A DNA stretch of 64,000 nt from an uncultured Alistipes sp. (GTDB lineage Bacteria; Bacteroidota; Bacteroidia; Bacteroidales; Rikenellaceae), in assembly GCA_910584485.1 (NCBI GenBank), contig CAJUAV010000004.1, positions 114,826-178,825 of the forward strand, given 5' to 3'. The first letter of the stretch is position 1. Each line of letters starts with the position of its first letter. The position numbers and the translations under genes were made by a program. A model generated the notes under the pieces. It worked only from the letters and a program-made list of their open reading frames with translations, was not told where the DNA came from and searched no databases. This document shows, piece after piece, positions 9,975-19,134 of this stretch.

Positions 9975-11819
9975 ATGAAAAAAAGCATCCTTCTGCTGCT
10001 GGCGGGCGTTTGGTCGCTGGCCCTCTTCGGGGCGGGGCGTCCGCTGAACCTGACCATCGGCGGCGAGCGGGCCGTTCTCGCCGAAGGCCATCCGCGCCTG
10101 ATCCTGACCGACGCCCGCATGGCGGAGCTGCGTGCCCGCCATACGACCGATACGCTCCTGCAACGCTACGTGAACGACGTGCTGCGGGCGACCGACACGA
10201 TGGTCTCCCTGAAGCCCCTCGAGCGGATCATGACCACGCGCGACATGTTGCGCGTGAGCCGCGATGCGCTGGCACGCATCTACAACCTCGCCTTCGCCTG
10301 GCGCTGGACGGGCGACGAGCGCTATGCCGAGGCCGCCGAGGCGAATCTGGCGGCCGTCTGCCGCTTCGTCGACTGGGACCCGCACCACTTTCTGGACGTG
10401 GCCGAGATGACGCATGCCGTCGCCATCGGCTACGACTGGCTCTACGATCGGCTGGACGATCGGATGCGGGAGCTGCTGCGGCGCGCCATCATCGAAAAGG
10501 GGCTGGAAGAGGGACTGAAGGTCTACCGCGCGAAGAGCGGTTTCCACAAGCGGGTCAACAACTGGAACCAGGTGTGCAACAGCGGCCTGATTATCGGTGC
10601 GCTGGCCGTGGCCGATACCGATCCCGACTATGCCCGCCGGATCCTTCCGACGGCCCTCGAATCGATGCCGCGGGCGATGACGGCCTTCGACCCCGACGGG
10701 GTCTGCGTCGAAGGGCCCTCCTACTGGCACTACGCCGTGCGCTACTGCGCCTACGGCTTCGCCTCGATGCGTTCGGCGCTGGGGACCGACTTCGGCATGA
10801 GCGAGCGGTTCGAGGGATTCCGCAAAACGGGCTACTTCCCGATCACGATGACGGGTCCCGCGGAGTACATGCTCGCCTTCAGCGACTGCCGCATGAAGGT
10901 GCGGCGCGCCTGCCTGCCGCCCATGTTCTGGCTGGCGACGCGGTACGACAACCCCGATTTTTCGGAGTCGGAGCACGATCTGTTGCGACACATGCCCGCG
11001 CAGGTCTACCACGTGATGTATTACACGCCCCGCGTCGCGGGGTGGCGTGCGAAGGCCTCTCTGGACAAGTACCTGCGCAGCAAGGTCGAGGTGGCCTGCA
11101 TGCGCAGCGGCTGGGAGCGCGAGGCGCTCTTCGTGGGTATGAAGGCGGGAACGACCGACGTGAGCCACGTGCACCTCGACATGGGCAACTTCGAGCTGGA
11201 TGCGCTGGGCGAGCGGTGGCTGCTCGACCTGGGCTCCGACAAGTACGAGCTGCCCGGCTTCTTCGATTTCAAGAAACAGCGCTGGGACTATTACCGCTGC
11301 GTGACGCGCAGCCACAACCTGCCTGTCTTCGACGGCCGCGAACAGTGCCTCGATTCGAAGGCCCGCTTCGAGCGCGTGTCGCTCGACACGGAGGCCCCCT
11401 TCGTCGTGGCGAACCTGAACGAGCCCTATCGCGACCGCTGTGCGGCCGTGACGCGCGGCATCCGCCTGGTCGGTGGCCGCAAGGCGGTGCTCGTGCAGGA
11501 CGAGTTCGAGATGCGGGCCCCGGGCGAGGTGAACTGGGGCGTGATGACCGATGCCGCGATCGAGACGGAGGGCGGCACGGCGCGCCTGACGATCGGCGGC
11601 CGACGGCTCACGGCCCGGATCCTGGCGCCCGCAGGGGCCTCCTTCGTCGTCGAGTCGGCCCGCCAGGCGCCGCCCCAGGCGGAGAATGCCGGCATCAACC
11701 GCCTGACGATCCGCCTGAAGGGGCAGACGCGGCAGCGGATCGCCGTCCTCTTTTCGCCCGTGTGGGACGAGGGCGAGACGACCTCGGCCGAGGTGCTCCC
11801 GCTGGCGGAGTGGAAATAG
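9975..11819 (+). CDS. Heparinase II/III-like family protein (putative polysaccharide lyase)
   Basis: Predicted secreted protein of 614 residues. The start is the ATG at 9975, which gives a clean signal peptide ('MKKSILLLLAGVWSLALFGA'); an in-frame upstream codon at 9933 would add 14 non-hydrophobic residues. The N-terminal half is an alpha/alpha toroid like that of alginate/heparin lyases (conserved 'NNWNQVCNSGLIIGALAV'). The C-terminal half contains the heparinase II/III-like beta-sandwich core ('DVSHVHLDMGNFELDALGER'), with the His and Tyr residues expected near the active site. Known members eliminate at uronic-acid linkages, so the operon may act on an acidic polysaccharide, but that is inference. 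It lies 60 nt after susD and 9 nt before the next gene. Confidence 0.87.
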   Translation: MKKSILLLLAGVWSLALFGAGRPLNLTIGGERAVLAEGHPRLILTDARMAELRARHTTDTLLQRYVNDVLRATDTMVSLKPLERIMTTRDMLRVSRDALARIYNLAFAWRWTGDERYAEAAEANLAAVCRFVDWDPHHFLDVAEMTHAVAIGYDWLYDRLDDRMRELLRRAIIEKGLEEGLKVYRAKSGFHKRVNNWNQVCNSGLIIGALAVADTDPDYARRILPTALESMPRAMTAFDPDGVCVEGPSYWHYAVRYCAYGFASMRSALGTDFGMSERFEGFRKTGYFPITMTGPAEYMLAFSDCRMKVRRACLPPMFWLATRYDNPDFSESEHDLLRHMPAQVYHVMYYTPRVAGWRAKASLDKYLRSKVEVACMRSGWEREALFVGMKAGTTDVSHVHLDMGNFELDALGERWLLDLGSDKYELPGFFDFKKQRWDYYRCVTRSHNLPVFDGREQCLDSKARFERVSLDTEAPFVVANLNEPYRDRCAAVTRGIRLVGGRKAVLVQDEFEMRAPGEVNWGVMTDAAIETEGGTARLTIGGRRLTARILAPAGASFVVESARQAPPQAENAGINRLTIRLKGQTRQRIAVLFSPVWDEGETTSAEVLPLAEWK

Positions 11820-11828
11820 GCGCGCGCG

Positions 11829-14422
11829 ATGAAGCTCCGAAACCTGACGGGGTGGGTGTGCCTGCTCCTGCTTTCGCTCGGCTGCGGACGGGCCTGCGGC
11901 AGCGATCGCCCGCGGCGGAATGCCGCGGGGGTCTACGAAATCGCCGACAGCCGCCAACTGCTCTATGTGAGCCGTCATTTCGGCTCGGCGGCGTGTCCCG
12001 CCGACGGCAGCTACGCGCTCACGGCCGACATCGACCTCTCCGAGACGCCCTCTTTCGAACCGATACGGGGTCATTTCCTCGGTCGGTTCGACGGGCGGGG
12101 CCATGCGATCCGCCGCCTGACGATCCGCTGTCCCGAGCGCTCCACGGTGGGGCTCTTCTGCAACGTGGGGGCTGCCGCCACGCAGGCCGTGGTGGAGAAT
12201 CTGGCCCTCGTGGAGGTCTATGTGGCGGGGCGCCACACGGTCGGCGCGATCGCGGGCGCGCTCTACGGGACGATCCGCAACTGCTACGTCAGCGGCGAGG
12301 TCCACGCCGTGATGCACTGCGCGGGAGGCCTCGTCGGACGACTTCCCGAAATCGTCGGGCAGCGGGTGACGCCGCTGCTGTGCGACTGCTTCACCTCGGC
12401 GGCCGTGATCTGCGAGGGCGATGCCGACAGCCAGGGCGGCTTGAGCGGACGGCTCCTCTCCGAGGGCGGAACGATCGAACGCTGCGTCTGCACGGGCGAG
12501 GTGATCGGACGCGGCAAGACGGGCGGACTGGTGGGCGAGGTGGCGCGACGGGGGGCTCTGCGCGACTGCCTCGCCGCTAACCGCCGGCTGGAGGCCGCAC
12601 GGGGCGCCGCATCGGTCGGCGCGGCCGCGGGACGGATCGAAGCGGGAGCCGAGCTCCATCGAACGGCCGTCTGGGAGGCGCTCGGCCCCTCGGCGACCGA
12701 GGGGGTGACGGCGCTGCCCGCCGCCGCGTTCGCCGATCGGGAGCGCTGCGAAGCGCTCGGCTGGCGCTTCGACGGGCGATGGAGCTGGGGGCGGGCCGCC
12801 GACGGCGCCGAACATCCGATCCTGACCGACTTCGCCCGTCTGGGGTTCGATTACGACTTTACGTGGAACGATCCGCAGCCTGCGGTGCGGCTGCATGCGC
12901 AGGCGGAGACCGACCGCATCGTGCTGCGGCTGGAGAGCGATGCGGGCCGGGACGACTGGTCGTACTGCATCCTTCGGGCCGATCGGGGGCTGCCCTCGCA
13001 GGCCGTGTGGCAGCGGACGCCCGAGGCCCGTTTCGAGGGGCTGGAGGCGGCGACGGCCTATCCCTTCTGCTACAAGGTACGCGAGGGCGCGGGGCGCGAA
13101 AGCCGCTGGTATCGGACGACGGTCAACACCCGCTATCGGGCCTCGACCGATCCGACGCCCCGCAACGTGACGGCCGTCGTGACGGCCGATCCGTCGACGA
13201 CACTCGCGTTCGCCTGGACGACCCCCGACACGACGCTGCGGGCGAGCACCGTATGGCTCGTCGAGGAGCGGGATTCGGCCCGCCTGTCGGCCTCCCCGCA
13301 TGCGGGCACGCACCGCAGGAGGCGGTGCGCGGTACGATCAACAAGCGGCTGTACGACGGCGCGCGGAGCTTCCATCGGGCGACGGTTCGCGGCCTGAAGC
13401 CCGCCACGCGCTATCTGTATCGGGTGGGGGATGCCGAGCGGCGGGTCGTGAGCCCGATCCGCTCGGTGACGACGGCCCCTGCCGACGAGGCGTCGTTCCG
13501 CTTCGTCTATGCGGCCGACCTGCAGGCGGATGCGCCGCAGTCGGAGCAGGCGATCCGTCGGATGTTCGACCATGCGGCGGAGCGGCTGCCGCAGCCCGCC
13601 TGGCTCTTCCTGGCGGGCGATCTGACGGAAAACGGCTACAATTACACGCAGTGGGACCGCTTTTTCGCCGCGGGGGAGCCGTTGCTCGGGAGCTGTTTCA
13701 CGGTCCTCGCGCAGGGCAACCACGACAGCGACGGCGATCTGGACAACCACTTTCCGATCCGCTCCGAAGCGGAGGGGATCCCCTTCGTCTATTCGTTCGA
13801 CTGCGGGTGCGCCCACTTCATCGTGCTCAATACGCAGTACGACGCACCGGAGCAGCTCGACCGACAGGCGGCGTGGATGGAACGCGACCTGGCGGCGCAT
13901 CGTCGGCGGTGGAACATCGTGCTGCTGCACAAGGCGCTGTATGCAGCGACGGACCACGTCGACGATGCCGACATCGATCGACTGCGCGGCAGGCTGGCTC
14001 CGCTCTTCGAGGCGTGGGGCATCGACGCCGTGCTGATGGGACACGACCACAGCTTCAGCCGCAGCTTCGTGCACGAGGGGCGGAACGCCTGCGTTCCGGC
14101 CTCGACGGAGGAGGGGCGGCAGGTGTTCCGGTCGCCCGCGGCGCCGCTCTACCTCGTGAACGGCACGGGCGGCATCTCCAAATGGTACCACATGATCCGC
14201 TACGACGCTTCGGTGCTGACGCGCGTTTCGGCGGCCTACGAATTCATCGACCGTACGTCGGCCGACTACGGCCGTTCGCTGCGCGAGCAGAGTTTTACGC
14301 TCGTGGAGGTCACGCCGCAGTCGCTGACCTTCGATACGTGGTTCTTTCGGTGCGACGGGCAGGATCCCCGCCGCGACGAGCGGCCGCCGTATCGCTTCGA
14401 TGCGGTCCGCATCGTCCGATGA
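11829..14422 (+). pseudogene. Frameshifted GLUG / fibronectin-like / metallophosphatase gene
   Basis: One protein appears to be split over two frames. The first frame runs 11829-13397: a signal peptide/lipoprotein-like start ('VCLLLLSLGCGRACGS'), GLUG-type beta-helix repeats ('GGLVGRLPEIVG', 'TGGLVGEVARRG'), the usual end of such a domain ('EHPILTDF'), then two fibronectin/purple-acid-phosphatase N-like sandwiches up to 'SASPHAGT'. From about 13310 the homology continues one frame over ('APQEAVRGTINKRLYDG') to 14422 with a calcineurin-like phosphoesterase: 'AADLQ', 'AGDLTENG', 'GNHDSD', 'LLHKALYA' and 'GHDHSFSR', all key motifs intact. The change equals the loss of one base (or gain of two) just before 13310. 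It may be a true mutation, a sequencing error, or less likely programmed frameshifting. It ends the utilisation operon; secreted phosphatases are common accessory genes there. Confidence 0.82.
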
Positions 14423-14426
14423 AAAA

Positions 14427-14459
14427 GGGCTGCCCGTTCTATGCGGGCAGCCCTTTTTT
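14427..14459 (+). terminator. Bidirectional intrinsic terminator at end of utilisation operon
   Basis: A perfect 10-bp stem, GGGCTGCCCG (14427-14436) with CGGGCAGCCC (14444-14453), has a 7-nt loop and is followed by T6. On the other strand the A5 run at 14422-14426 gives a T tract, so it can also end the convergent LamG gene whose stop is at 14477. Confidence 0.93.
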
Positions 14460-14476
14460 CGGGACGCATCGGGCGG

Positions 14477-15145
14477 TTATTCGCGGTTGAGACGCTCCTG
14501 GTCGCGCAGAAATTCGTCGGGCGTCAGGGCGCGCGGCGTGATGCGGATGCGGTAGAGGTCCCCCTTGAACCAGCAGACCTTGTTCTGGCGCACGCCGACC
14601 GAGGTGATCCCTTCGGTGGCGGGGCGGTAGGGCATCTCGCCCGTGAGCTGCTGCACGCCGTCGACGTAGTTCGTGGCGCGGCCGTCGGCGACGACCAGCG
14701 CGAGGTTGTACCAGCGGTCGGCGGGGTGGCACAGCATCGAGTCGATCAGCGTCAGGTCGGCCTGCGGGTCGAGGCGGCGGATGAAGTTGTCGAGGTACCA
14801 CGTGCCGTCGGGCTTGACGCGCGTTTCGAACATGATGCGCTCGCCGCGCAGCGTGCCCATGTGCAGGAAGCGCTGCTCGAAGGGGGCGGTGCCGTCCTGG
14901 CGGAAAATCACCTCCACGGTCAGCTCCTCCAGCCCGCGCAGCGGGTTGTCGGCGAGGAAGAAGGCGTCGTGCGTGCCGTCGAAGCGGACCGCCTTGCCCA
15001 GCGGGGTGTCGATCGTGCGGGGGGCGCCCAGGATGCTGTCGACCTGCGGCAGCTCGGCGACGAGCCAGTCCGCGGCCTGCTCCGCGGGTGCGGGCGCCGT
15101 GCAGGAGGCCAGCAGCAGGGCGGCGCCGAGAAGAAGATGTTTCAT
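14477..15145 (-). CDS. LamG-like (concanavalin-fold) domain lipoprotein
   Basis: Lipoprotein of 222 residues. The start chosen is the ATG at 15145, giving 'MKHLLLGAALLLASC', a short signal with a lipobox Cys at residue 15; an upstream in-frame extension would bury this signal. The rest is a LamG/jellyroll domain: 'GKAVRFDGTHDAFFLAD', 'LEELTVEVIFRQDG', 'NLALVVADGRATNYVDG' and 'GDLYRIRITPRALTPDEF', the last being the typical final strand plus helix of LamG-like proteins. Such domains bind glycans or act as modules of surface enzymes; no catalytic domain is present. It is convergent with the utilisation operon and shares its terminator, so a functional link is possible but unproven. Confidence 0.85.
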   Translation of the reverse strand: MKHLLLGAALLLASCTAPAPAEQAADWLVAELPQVDSILGAPRTIDTPLGKAVRFDGTHDAFFLADNPLRGLEELTVEVIFRQDGTAPFEQRFLHMGTLRGERIMFETRVKPDGTWYLDNFIRRLDPQADLTLIDSMLCHPADRWYNLALVVADGRATNYVDGVQQLTGEMPYRPATEGITSVGVRQNKVCWFKGDLYRIRITPRALTPDEFLRDQERLNRE

Positions 15146-15218
15146 GAAAAAAAAAGAGATATAAAGGGTTAGGTATGAATTCCGTGACAACTGATGTCCT
15201 CTGTGTAATACGGGTAAG

Positions 15219-15707
15219 TCATTTCTTGCTCGCAAGCTCTATTGCCTCCTTACCGGTCAGGTGTTCGATATCGAGCCGGAGCATCAGCAGGTGCGACAGC
15301 CCTTTTTCCAACTCTTCTTGCAGTCCGGCTTCGTCGCCGGGGTTGTATCTGGCGCCCAACAAGGATGCCGCATACCTGCACTCATCCTCCGATTCGATGA
15401 TTCGGATTCTTCCGAAAGCGATGACGCTTCGGAAATAGGTGGTAAACTCGGACGGATGGACCTCGTCGGCGGCAATGACACAGAACGACGCTTTGTCATG
15501 CCCCTTGACGGCATCTACCTTATGACCCGTTTTGGCGCTATGAAAATATAGCTTGCCGTCGGCATATACATAACTGATCGGAACGGCATACGGATATCCG
15601 TTATCTCCGAGCAGGGCGAGTGTGCCGGAGGTCGCCATGGACAATATGGCGTCGCATTCCGGTCTTGTGAGTTGTTGGCGAGAACGCCGCATGCTGCGAA
15701 ATACCAT
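15219..15707 (-). CDS. Pyridoxamine 5'-phosphate oxidase-family flavoprotein, NimA-like
   Basis: Small split-barrel flavoprotein of 162 residues. It matches the Pyridox_ox_2/Nim group: 'RSRQQLTRPECDAILSMATS', 'LALLGDNGYPYAVPISYVY', 'KLYFHSAKTGHKVDAVKGHD', including the His of the 'FHxAxxGxK' motif. Nim proteins reduce 5-nitroimidazoles in anaerobes, but many relatives are only general FMN/heme-binding reductases, so a resistance role is not shown. Its start is 3 nt after the stop of the SMR transporter gene, forming a two-gene operon. The pair has visibly lower GC than both flanks, suggesting acquisition. Confidence 0.85.
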   Translation of the reverse strand: MVFRSMRRSRQQLTRPECDAILSMATSGTLALLGDNGYPYAVPISYVYADGKLYFHSAKTGHKVDAVKGHDKASFCVIAADEVHPSEFTTYFRSVIAFGRIRIIESEDECRYAASLLGARYNPGDEAGLQEELEKGLSHLLMLRLDIEHLTGKEAIELASKK

Positions 15708-15710
15708 GGC

Positions 15711-16034
15711 TTATGATACGGTTTTAAGTCCGATAACGGATGATATGAGCGTAAAGCTGAAAAACAACCGCCAAAAGGTTGCAGGTTCGTGGAAAATGAG
15801 GATTCCTGCCAAAACCGTCCCGACAGCTCCGATACCGGTCCATACGGCATAGGCAGTTCCTATCGGCAGGCTTTGGCCGGCTTTTGCAAGCAATCCCATG
15901 CTTAAGCCTGCAAACACGAGGAATCCGGCAATCCGGCCCCACCATGCGAGACCTTCGACGGATTTTGCCCTTCCGAGGCAGTAGGTAAAACCGACCTCGC
16001 AGAAGCCGGCAACCATCAGAATGATCCGATTCAT
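15711..16034 (-). CDS. SMR-family small multidrug/guanidinium transporter (SugE/Gdx-like)
   Basis: Four-helix inner-membrane protein of 107 residues, the standard SMR length. The start at 16034 gives 'MNRIILMVAGFCEVGFTYCL', with the conserved Glu in helix 1 (residue 13) that binds substrate and protons. Helix 2 holds 'FAGLSMGLLAKAGQSLPIGT', followed by 'AYAVWTGIGAVGTVLAGIL', the signature region of the family. Gdx-type members export guanidinium; EmrE-type members export quaternary cations. The sequence alone does not decide, and SMR proteins may work as homo- or heterodimers. It is the first gene of a pair with the NimA-like flavoprotein. Confidence 0.9.
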   Translation of the reverse strand: MNRIILMVAGFCEVGFTYCLGRAKSVEGLAWWGRIAGFLVFAGLSMGLLAKAGQSLPIGTAYAVWTGIGAVGTVLAGILIFHEPATFWRLFFSFTLISSVIGLKTVS

Positions 16035-16221
16035 ACCTGAATCCGAACCTGTTCGAGGGCTGCGAGAATGTTCGGCGACTCCTTCCAAGGCACTGCGAAG
16101 TTACGAAAAATCGGTAAAATGCGGGTGCTTTTCGCAAGAAAACGGCTGAACGGCCCGCTTATTTGCAGTCTCTTCTTCCTCCCGGGCGGCATCGCCGAAC
16201 CGCCGCGTGCCGCCTGCGCGG

Positions 16222-17439
16222 TTACGGCAGCTCCTGCTGCACCTCGTCCAGCGCCCGACGGATCAGGGCGGCGCTGTCGCGAATCTCCTCTTCGGTGATG
16301 ACCAGCGGCGGCGAAATGCGGAAAGCCGTGTCGCAGAACAGGAACCAGTCGCTCAAAATGCCGAGCTCCTTGAAGCGCTCCATGATGCGGTAGAGGCGGT
16401 CCGAGCGTCCCAGCTCGACCGCCAGCAGCAGCCCCGCGCGGCGGATCTCCCGTACGGCGGGGTGGTCGTGCAGCAGCGCTTCGTAAAGCGCGCCCTTTCG
16501 TTCGACCGTCTCGACGACGCGGTGTTCGAGGAGGTAGTCGAGGGCCGCCAGCCCCGCCGCGCAGCAGACGGGATGGCCCCCGAAGGTGGTGATATGGCCC
16601 AGCGTCGGGTTGCTTCGGAGGGTGTCCATCAGCGCGTGGCTCGCGGCGAAGGCGCCCAGCGGCATGCCGCCGCCGAAGGCCTTGGCCAGGCAGACGATGT
16701 CGGCCGTGACGCCGTAGCGCTGCATGGCGAACATCGCCCCCGTGCGTCCCAGGCCGGTCTGGATCTCGTCGAAGACGAGCAGCGCCCCCACCTCGTCGCA
16801 GCGGCGTCGCAGCGCTTCGAGGTATCCCGCGGCGGGCGGGCGCACCCCCGCCTCGCCCTGCACGGGTTCGGCCAGCACGGCGGCCGTGCGGTGCGTGATG
16901 CGTTCGAGGGCGGCGAAATCGTTGAATTCGATCGCCTGCGTGTCGGGCAGCAGCGGGCGGAAGGCGCTTTTCCACTCCTCGCCCTCGGGTGCCCCCATCA
17001 TGCTCATCGCGCCGTGCGTCGAACCGTGGTAGGCGCGGCGCATCGAGACGAGCTCCGTGCGCCCCGTGACGCGCTTGGCCAGCTTCAGAGCCCCTTCGAC
17101 CGCCTCGGCGCCCGAGTTGACGAAATAGACGCTCTCGAAGCCCGCGGGGAGCTGCTCGACGATCTTCGCCGCGTAGCGCACCTGCGGCGCCTCGACCAGC
17201 TCGCCGTAGACCATCACGTGCATGTATCGGGCGGCCTGCTCCTGCACGGCCCGCACGACCGCGGGGTTGGCGTGGCCGACGTTGCTCACGGAGACCCCCG
17301 CCACGAGGTCGTAGTAGCGTTTCCCCTCGGGGGTGTAGAAAAAGACCCCTTCGGCCCGCTCGACTCCGACGAGCATCGGCGAAGGCGAGGTCTGGGCCAC
17401 GCGGGCCAGGAATTGTTTGCGCAGAATATCGGGTTTCAT
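16222..17439 (-). CDS. Class III PLP-dependent aminotransferase (acetylornithine/ornithine aminotransferase family)
   Basis: Aspartate aminotransferase-fold enzyme of 405 residues. It shows the class III motifs: 'FVNSGAEAVEGALKLAKR', 'RAYHGSTHGAMSM', 'LLVFDEIQTGLGRTG' (Asp binding the PLP ring nitrogen), 'LAKAFGGGMPLGAF' (Schiff-base Lys) and 'TTFGGHPVCCAAGLAAL'. Members transfer amino groups of acetylornithine, ornithine, GABA or similar omega-amines; substrate cannot be set here and there are no other arginine genes nearby. Its ATG overlaps the stop of the upstream TrmH-like gene by 4 nt, indicating translational coupling in the apbE-to-aminotransferase minus-strand run. Confidence 0.9.
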   Translation of the reverse strand: MKPDILRKQFLARVAQTSPSPMLVGVERAEGVFFYTPEGKRYYDLVAGVSVSNVGHANPAVVRAVQEQAARYMHVMVYGELVEAPQVRYAAKIVEQLPAGFESVYFVNSGAEAVEGALKLAKRVTGRTELVSMRRAYHGSTHGAMSMMGAPEGEEWKSAFRPLLPDTQAIEFNDFAALERITHRTAAVLAEPVQGEAGVRPPAAGYLEALRRRCDEVGALLVFDEIQTGLGRTGAMFAMQRYGVTADIVCLAKAFGGGMPLGAFAASHALMDTLRSNPTLGHITTFGGHPVCCAAGLAALDYLLEHRVVETVERKGALYEALLHDHPAVREIRRAGLLLAVELGRSDRLYRIMERFKELGILSDWFLFCDTAFRISPPLVITEEEIRDSAALIRRALDEVQQELP

Positions 17440-18221
17440 CGTGAAGCGAGTTTACGTTCGAGGATACGGTCTGCGTCGCGGACGCTCTGTCGGACCCATT
17501 CGTAGAGCAGCCGCGTCTGCTCCTCCTCCGAGAGCTGCCAGCTCCCGACCTGCTCGCGCACGCGCTGCGAAAGCTGGTAGAGGAGGATCGCCGCCGAGGC
17601 CGAGACGTTCAGGCTCTCGACCATGCCGCACATCGGAATGCGCAGGTACTCGTCGGCGGCCGCCAGCGCCTCGTCCGAGATGCCCGCATGTTCGGTGCCG
17701 AAGATCAGGGCGAAGGGGCCGCGGGCGACGTCGAAGGTCTCGGGCGTGCAGCTCTCGCGGTGGGGCGTCGTGGCGACGAGGCGGTAGCCCGCCGCCTTGA
17801 GCGCCGCGAGGGCCTCGGAGGTCGAATCGTGGCGCACGCGCTCGATCCAGCGGTCCGAACCGCGCGAAATGTTGCGCGACGGATCGAACGGACAGCGCGT
17901 CTCGACGGTGTGGATGCGCTGCACGCCGAAGGCTTCGGCGTGGCGGATGAGCGCCGCGGCGTTGTGCGGGTGGAAGGTGTTTTCGGTCAGCAGCGTGAGG
18001 TAGTGCGTGCGCGCCGCGACCGTGCGGCGGAAGAGCTCGAACCGCTCTTCGGTCATGAACTCCGCCAGCAGCGCGGTCCGTTCGCGATACCATGCCGTTT
18101 CGTGCGGCGCGTCGGGCGCGTCGGGTGCCTCGGGCGTGTCGGCCGCTTTGGCTGCGGGAGGCGGCGTTTCGGAGGCCGCGGGATGCAGCGCTTCGGCTGC
18201 GGGATTATCGGTATTTTTCAT
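17436..18221 (-). CDS. SpoU/TrmH-family RNA 2'-O-methyltransferase
   Basis: SPOUT-fold methyltransferase of 261 residues, probably acting on tRNA Gm18 like TrmH. Family motifs: 'LTENTFHPHNAAALIRHAEA' (motif 1, with the Asn/Arg), 'FALIFGTEHAGISDEALAAA' (motif 2) and 'IPMCGMVESLNVSASAAIL' (motif 3, S-adenosylmethionine knot). The first ~50 residues are an Ala/Pro/Asp-rich extension containing 'APDAPDAP', encoded by imperfect 9-bp repeats at about 18105-18145; the conserved part begins near 'MTEERFELFRRTV', so an internal start is possible. With the long start the gene overlaps the end of rsgA by 17 nt. Confidence 0.88.
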   Translation of the reverse strand: MKNTDNPAAEALHPAASETPPPAAKAADTPEAPDAPDAPHETAWYRERTALLAEFMTEERFELFRRTVAARTHYLTLLTENTFHPHNAAALIRHAEAFGVQRIHTVETRCPFDPSRNISRGSDRWIERVRHDSTSEALAALKAAGYRLVATTPHRESCTPETFDVARGPFALIFGTEHAGISDEALAAADEYLRIPMCGMVESLNVSASAAILLYQLSQRVREQVGSWQLSEEEQTRLLYEWVRQSVRDADRILERKLASR

Positions 18222-19128
18222 CGTCGTCCATCATTTTGAGGTAACTTTCGTAGCGCTCGGCGGCGATTTCGCCCGCCTCCACGGCCGCTGCCACGGCGCA
18301 CCCCGGTTCGTGCGTGTGGGTGCAGTTGTAGAAACGGCAGTCGCGGCCGCAGCGCATCATCTCGGGGAAATAGTGCCACAGCTCGGCATGCTCGATGTCG
18401 ATCAGTCCGAAGCCCTTGATGCCCGGCGTGTCGATCACGGCGCCCCCTTCGGCCAGCGGATACATCGTCGAAAAGGTGGTCGTGTGGCGCCCCTTGCGGT
18501 GGCTGTCGGAGATTTCGCCCGTGCGGATGTCGAGCGAGGGATCGATCCGCTGCACGAGGGTCGACTTGCCGATGCCCGAGTTGCCCGACAGGAGCGTCGT
18601 GCCCGTCGCGAGCAGCTCGCGCACCGCCTCGATCCCCTCGCCCGTCTCGACCGAAACCCGCTCGACGCGGTAGCCGATCGGCTCGTAAACGGCCCGGAAC
18701 GCCTCGACGGCGGCTTCGTCCTGCAGGTCGGCCTTCGACAGGAGGATCACGACGGGGATCTTGTAGGCTTCGCAGGTGACCAGGAAGCGGTCGACGAACT
18801 CGGGCGGAGTCTCGGGCTGCCGCAGCGTGACCAGCAGCAGCGCGCGGTCGATGTTGGCCGCGATGATGTGCGACTCCTTCGAGAGGTTCGAGGCGCGGCG
18901 GATCACGTAGTTGCGGCGCGGCGCCACGTCGACGATCAGGTGGTCGCCCCGCTCGTCGGTCAGGCAGCGGACGGCGTCGCCCACCACCACGGGGTTCGTC
19001 GAGCGGACCCCCTTGAGGCGCAGGCGGCCGCGGATGCGGCAGGCGAGGCGTTCGCCCGCCTCGGTCCGAACCTCGTACCAGCTGCCCGTCGCACGGATCA
19101 CCGTGCCCGAAAAGGTGCGTTCTTCCAT
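18205..19128 (-). CDS. rsgA: Small ribosomal subunit biogenesis GTPase RsgA
   Basis: Circularly permuted GTPase of 307 residues that checks late 30S subunit assembly. N-terminal OB fold ('GTVIRATGSWYEVRTEAGER'), then G motifs in the permuted order: G4-like 'LLSKADL', G1 'SGNSGIGKSTLVQ', G2/G3 'HTTTF' and 'DTPGIKGF'. The C-terminal zinc-binding part is seen as 'CGRDCRFYNCTHTHEPGC'. Length and domain order fit the family. It follows cvpA by 6 nt and overlaps the TrmH-like gene, so the three form one transcript. Confidence 0.96.
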   Translation of the reverse strand: MEERTFSGTVIRATGSWYEVRTEAGERLACRIRGRLRLKGVRSTNPVVVGDAVRCLTDERGDHLIVDVAPRRNYVIRRASNLSKESHIIAANIDRALLLVTLRQPETPPEFVDRFLVTCEAYKIPVVILLSKADLQDEAAVEAFRAVYEPIGYRVERVSVETGEGIEAVRELLATGTTLLSGNSGIGKSTLVQRIDPSLDIRTGEISDSHRKGRHTTTFSTMYPLAEGGAVIDTPGIKGFGLIDIEHAELWHYFPEMMRCGRDCRFYNCTHTHEPGCAVAAAVEAGEIAAERYESYLKMMDDDEKYR

Positions 19129-19134
19129 GGCGAA

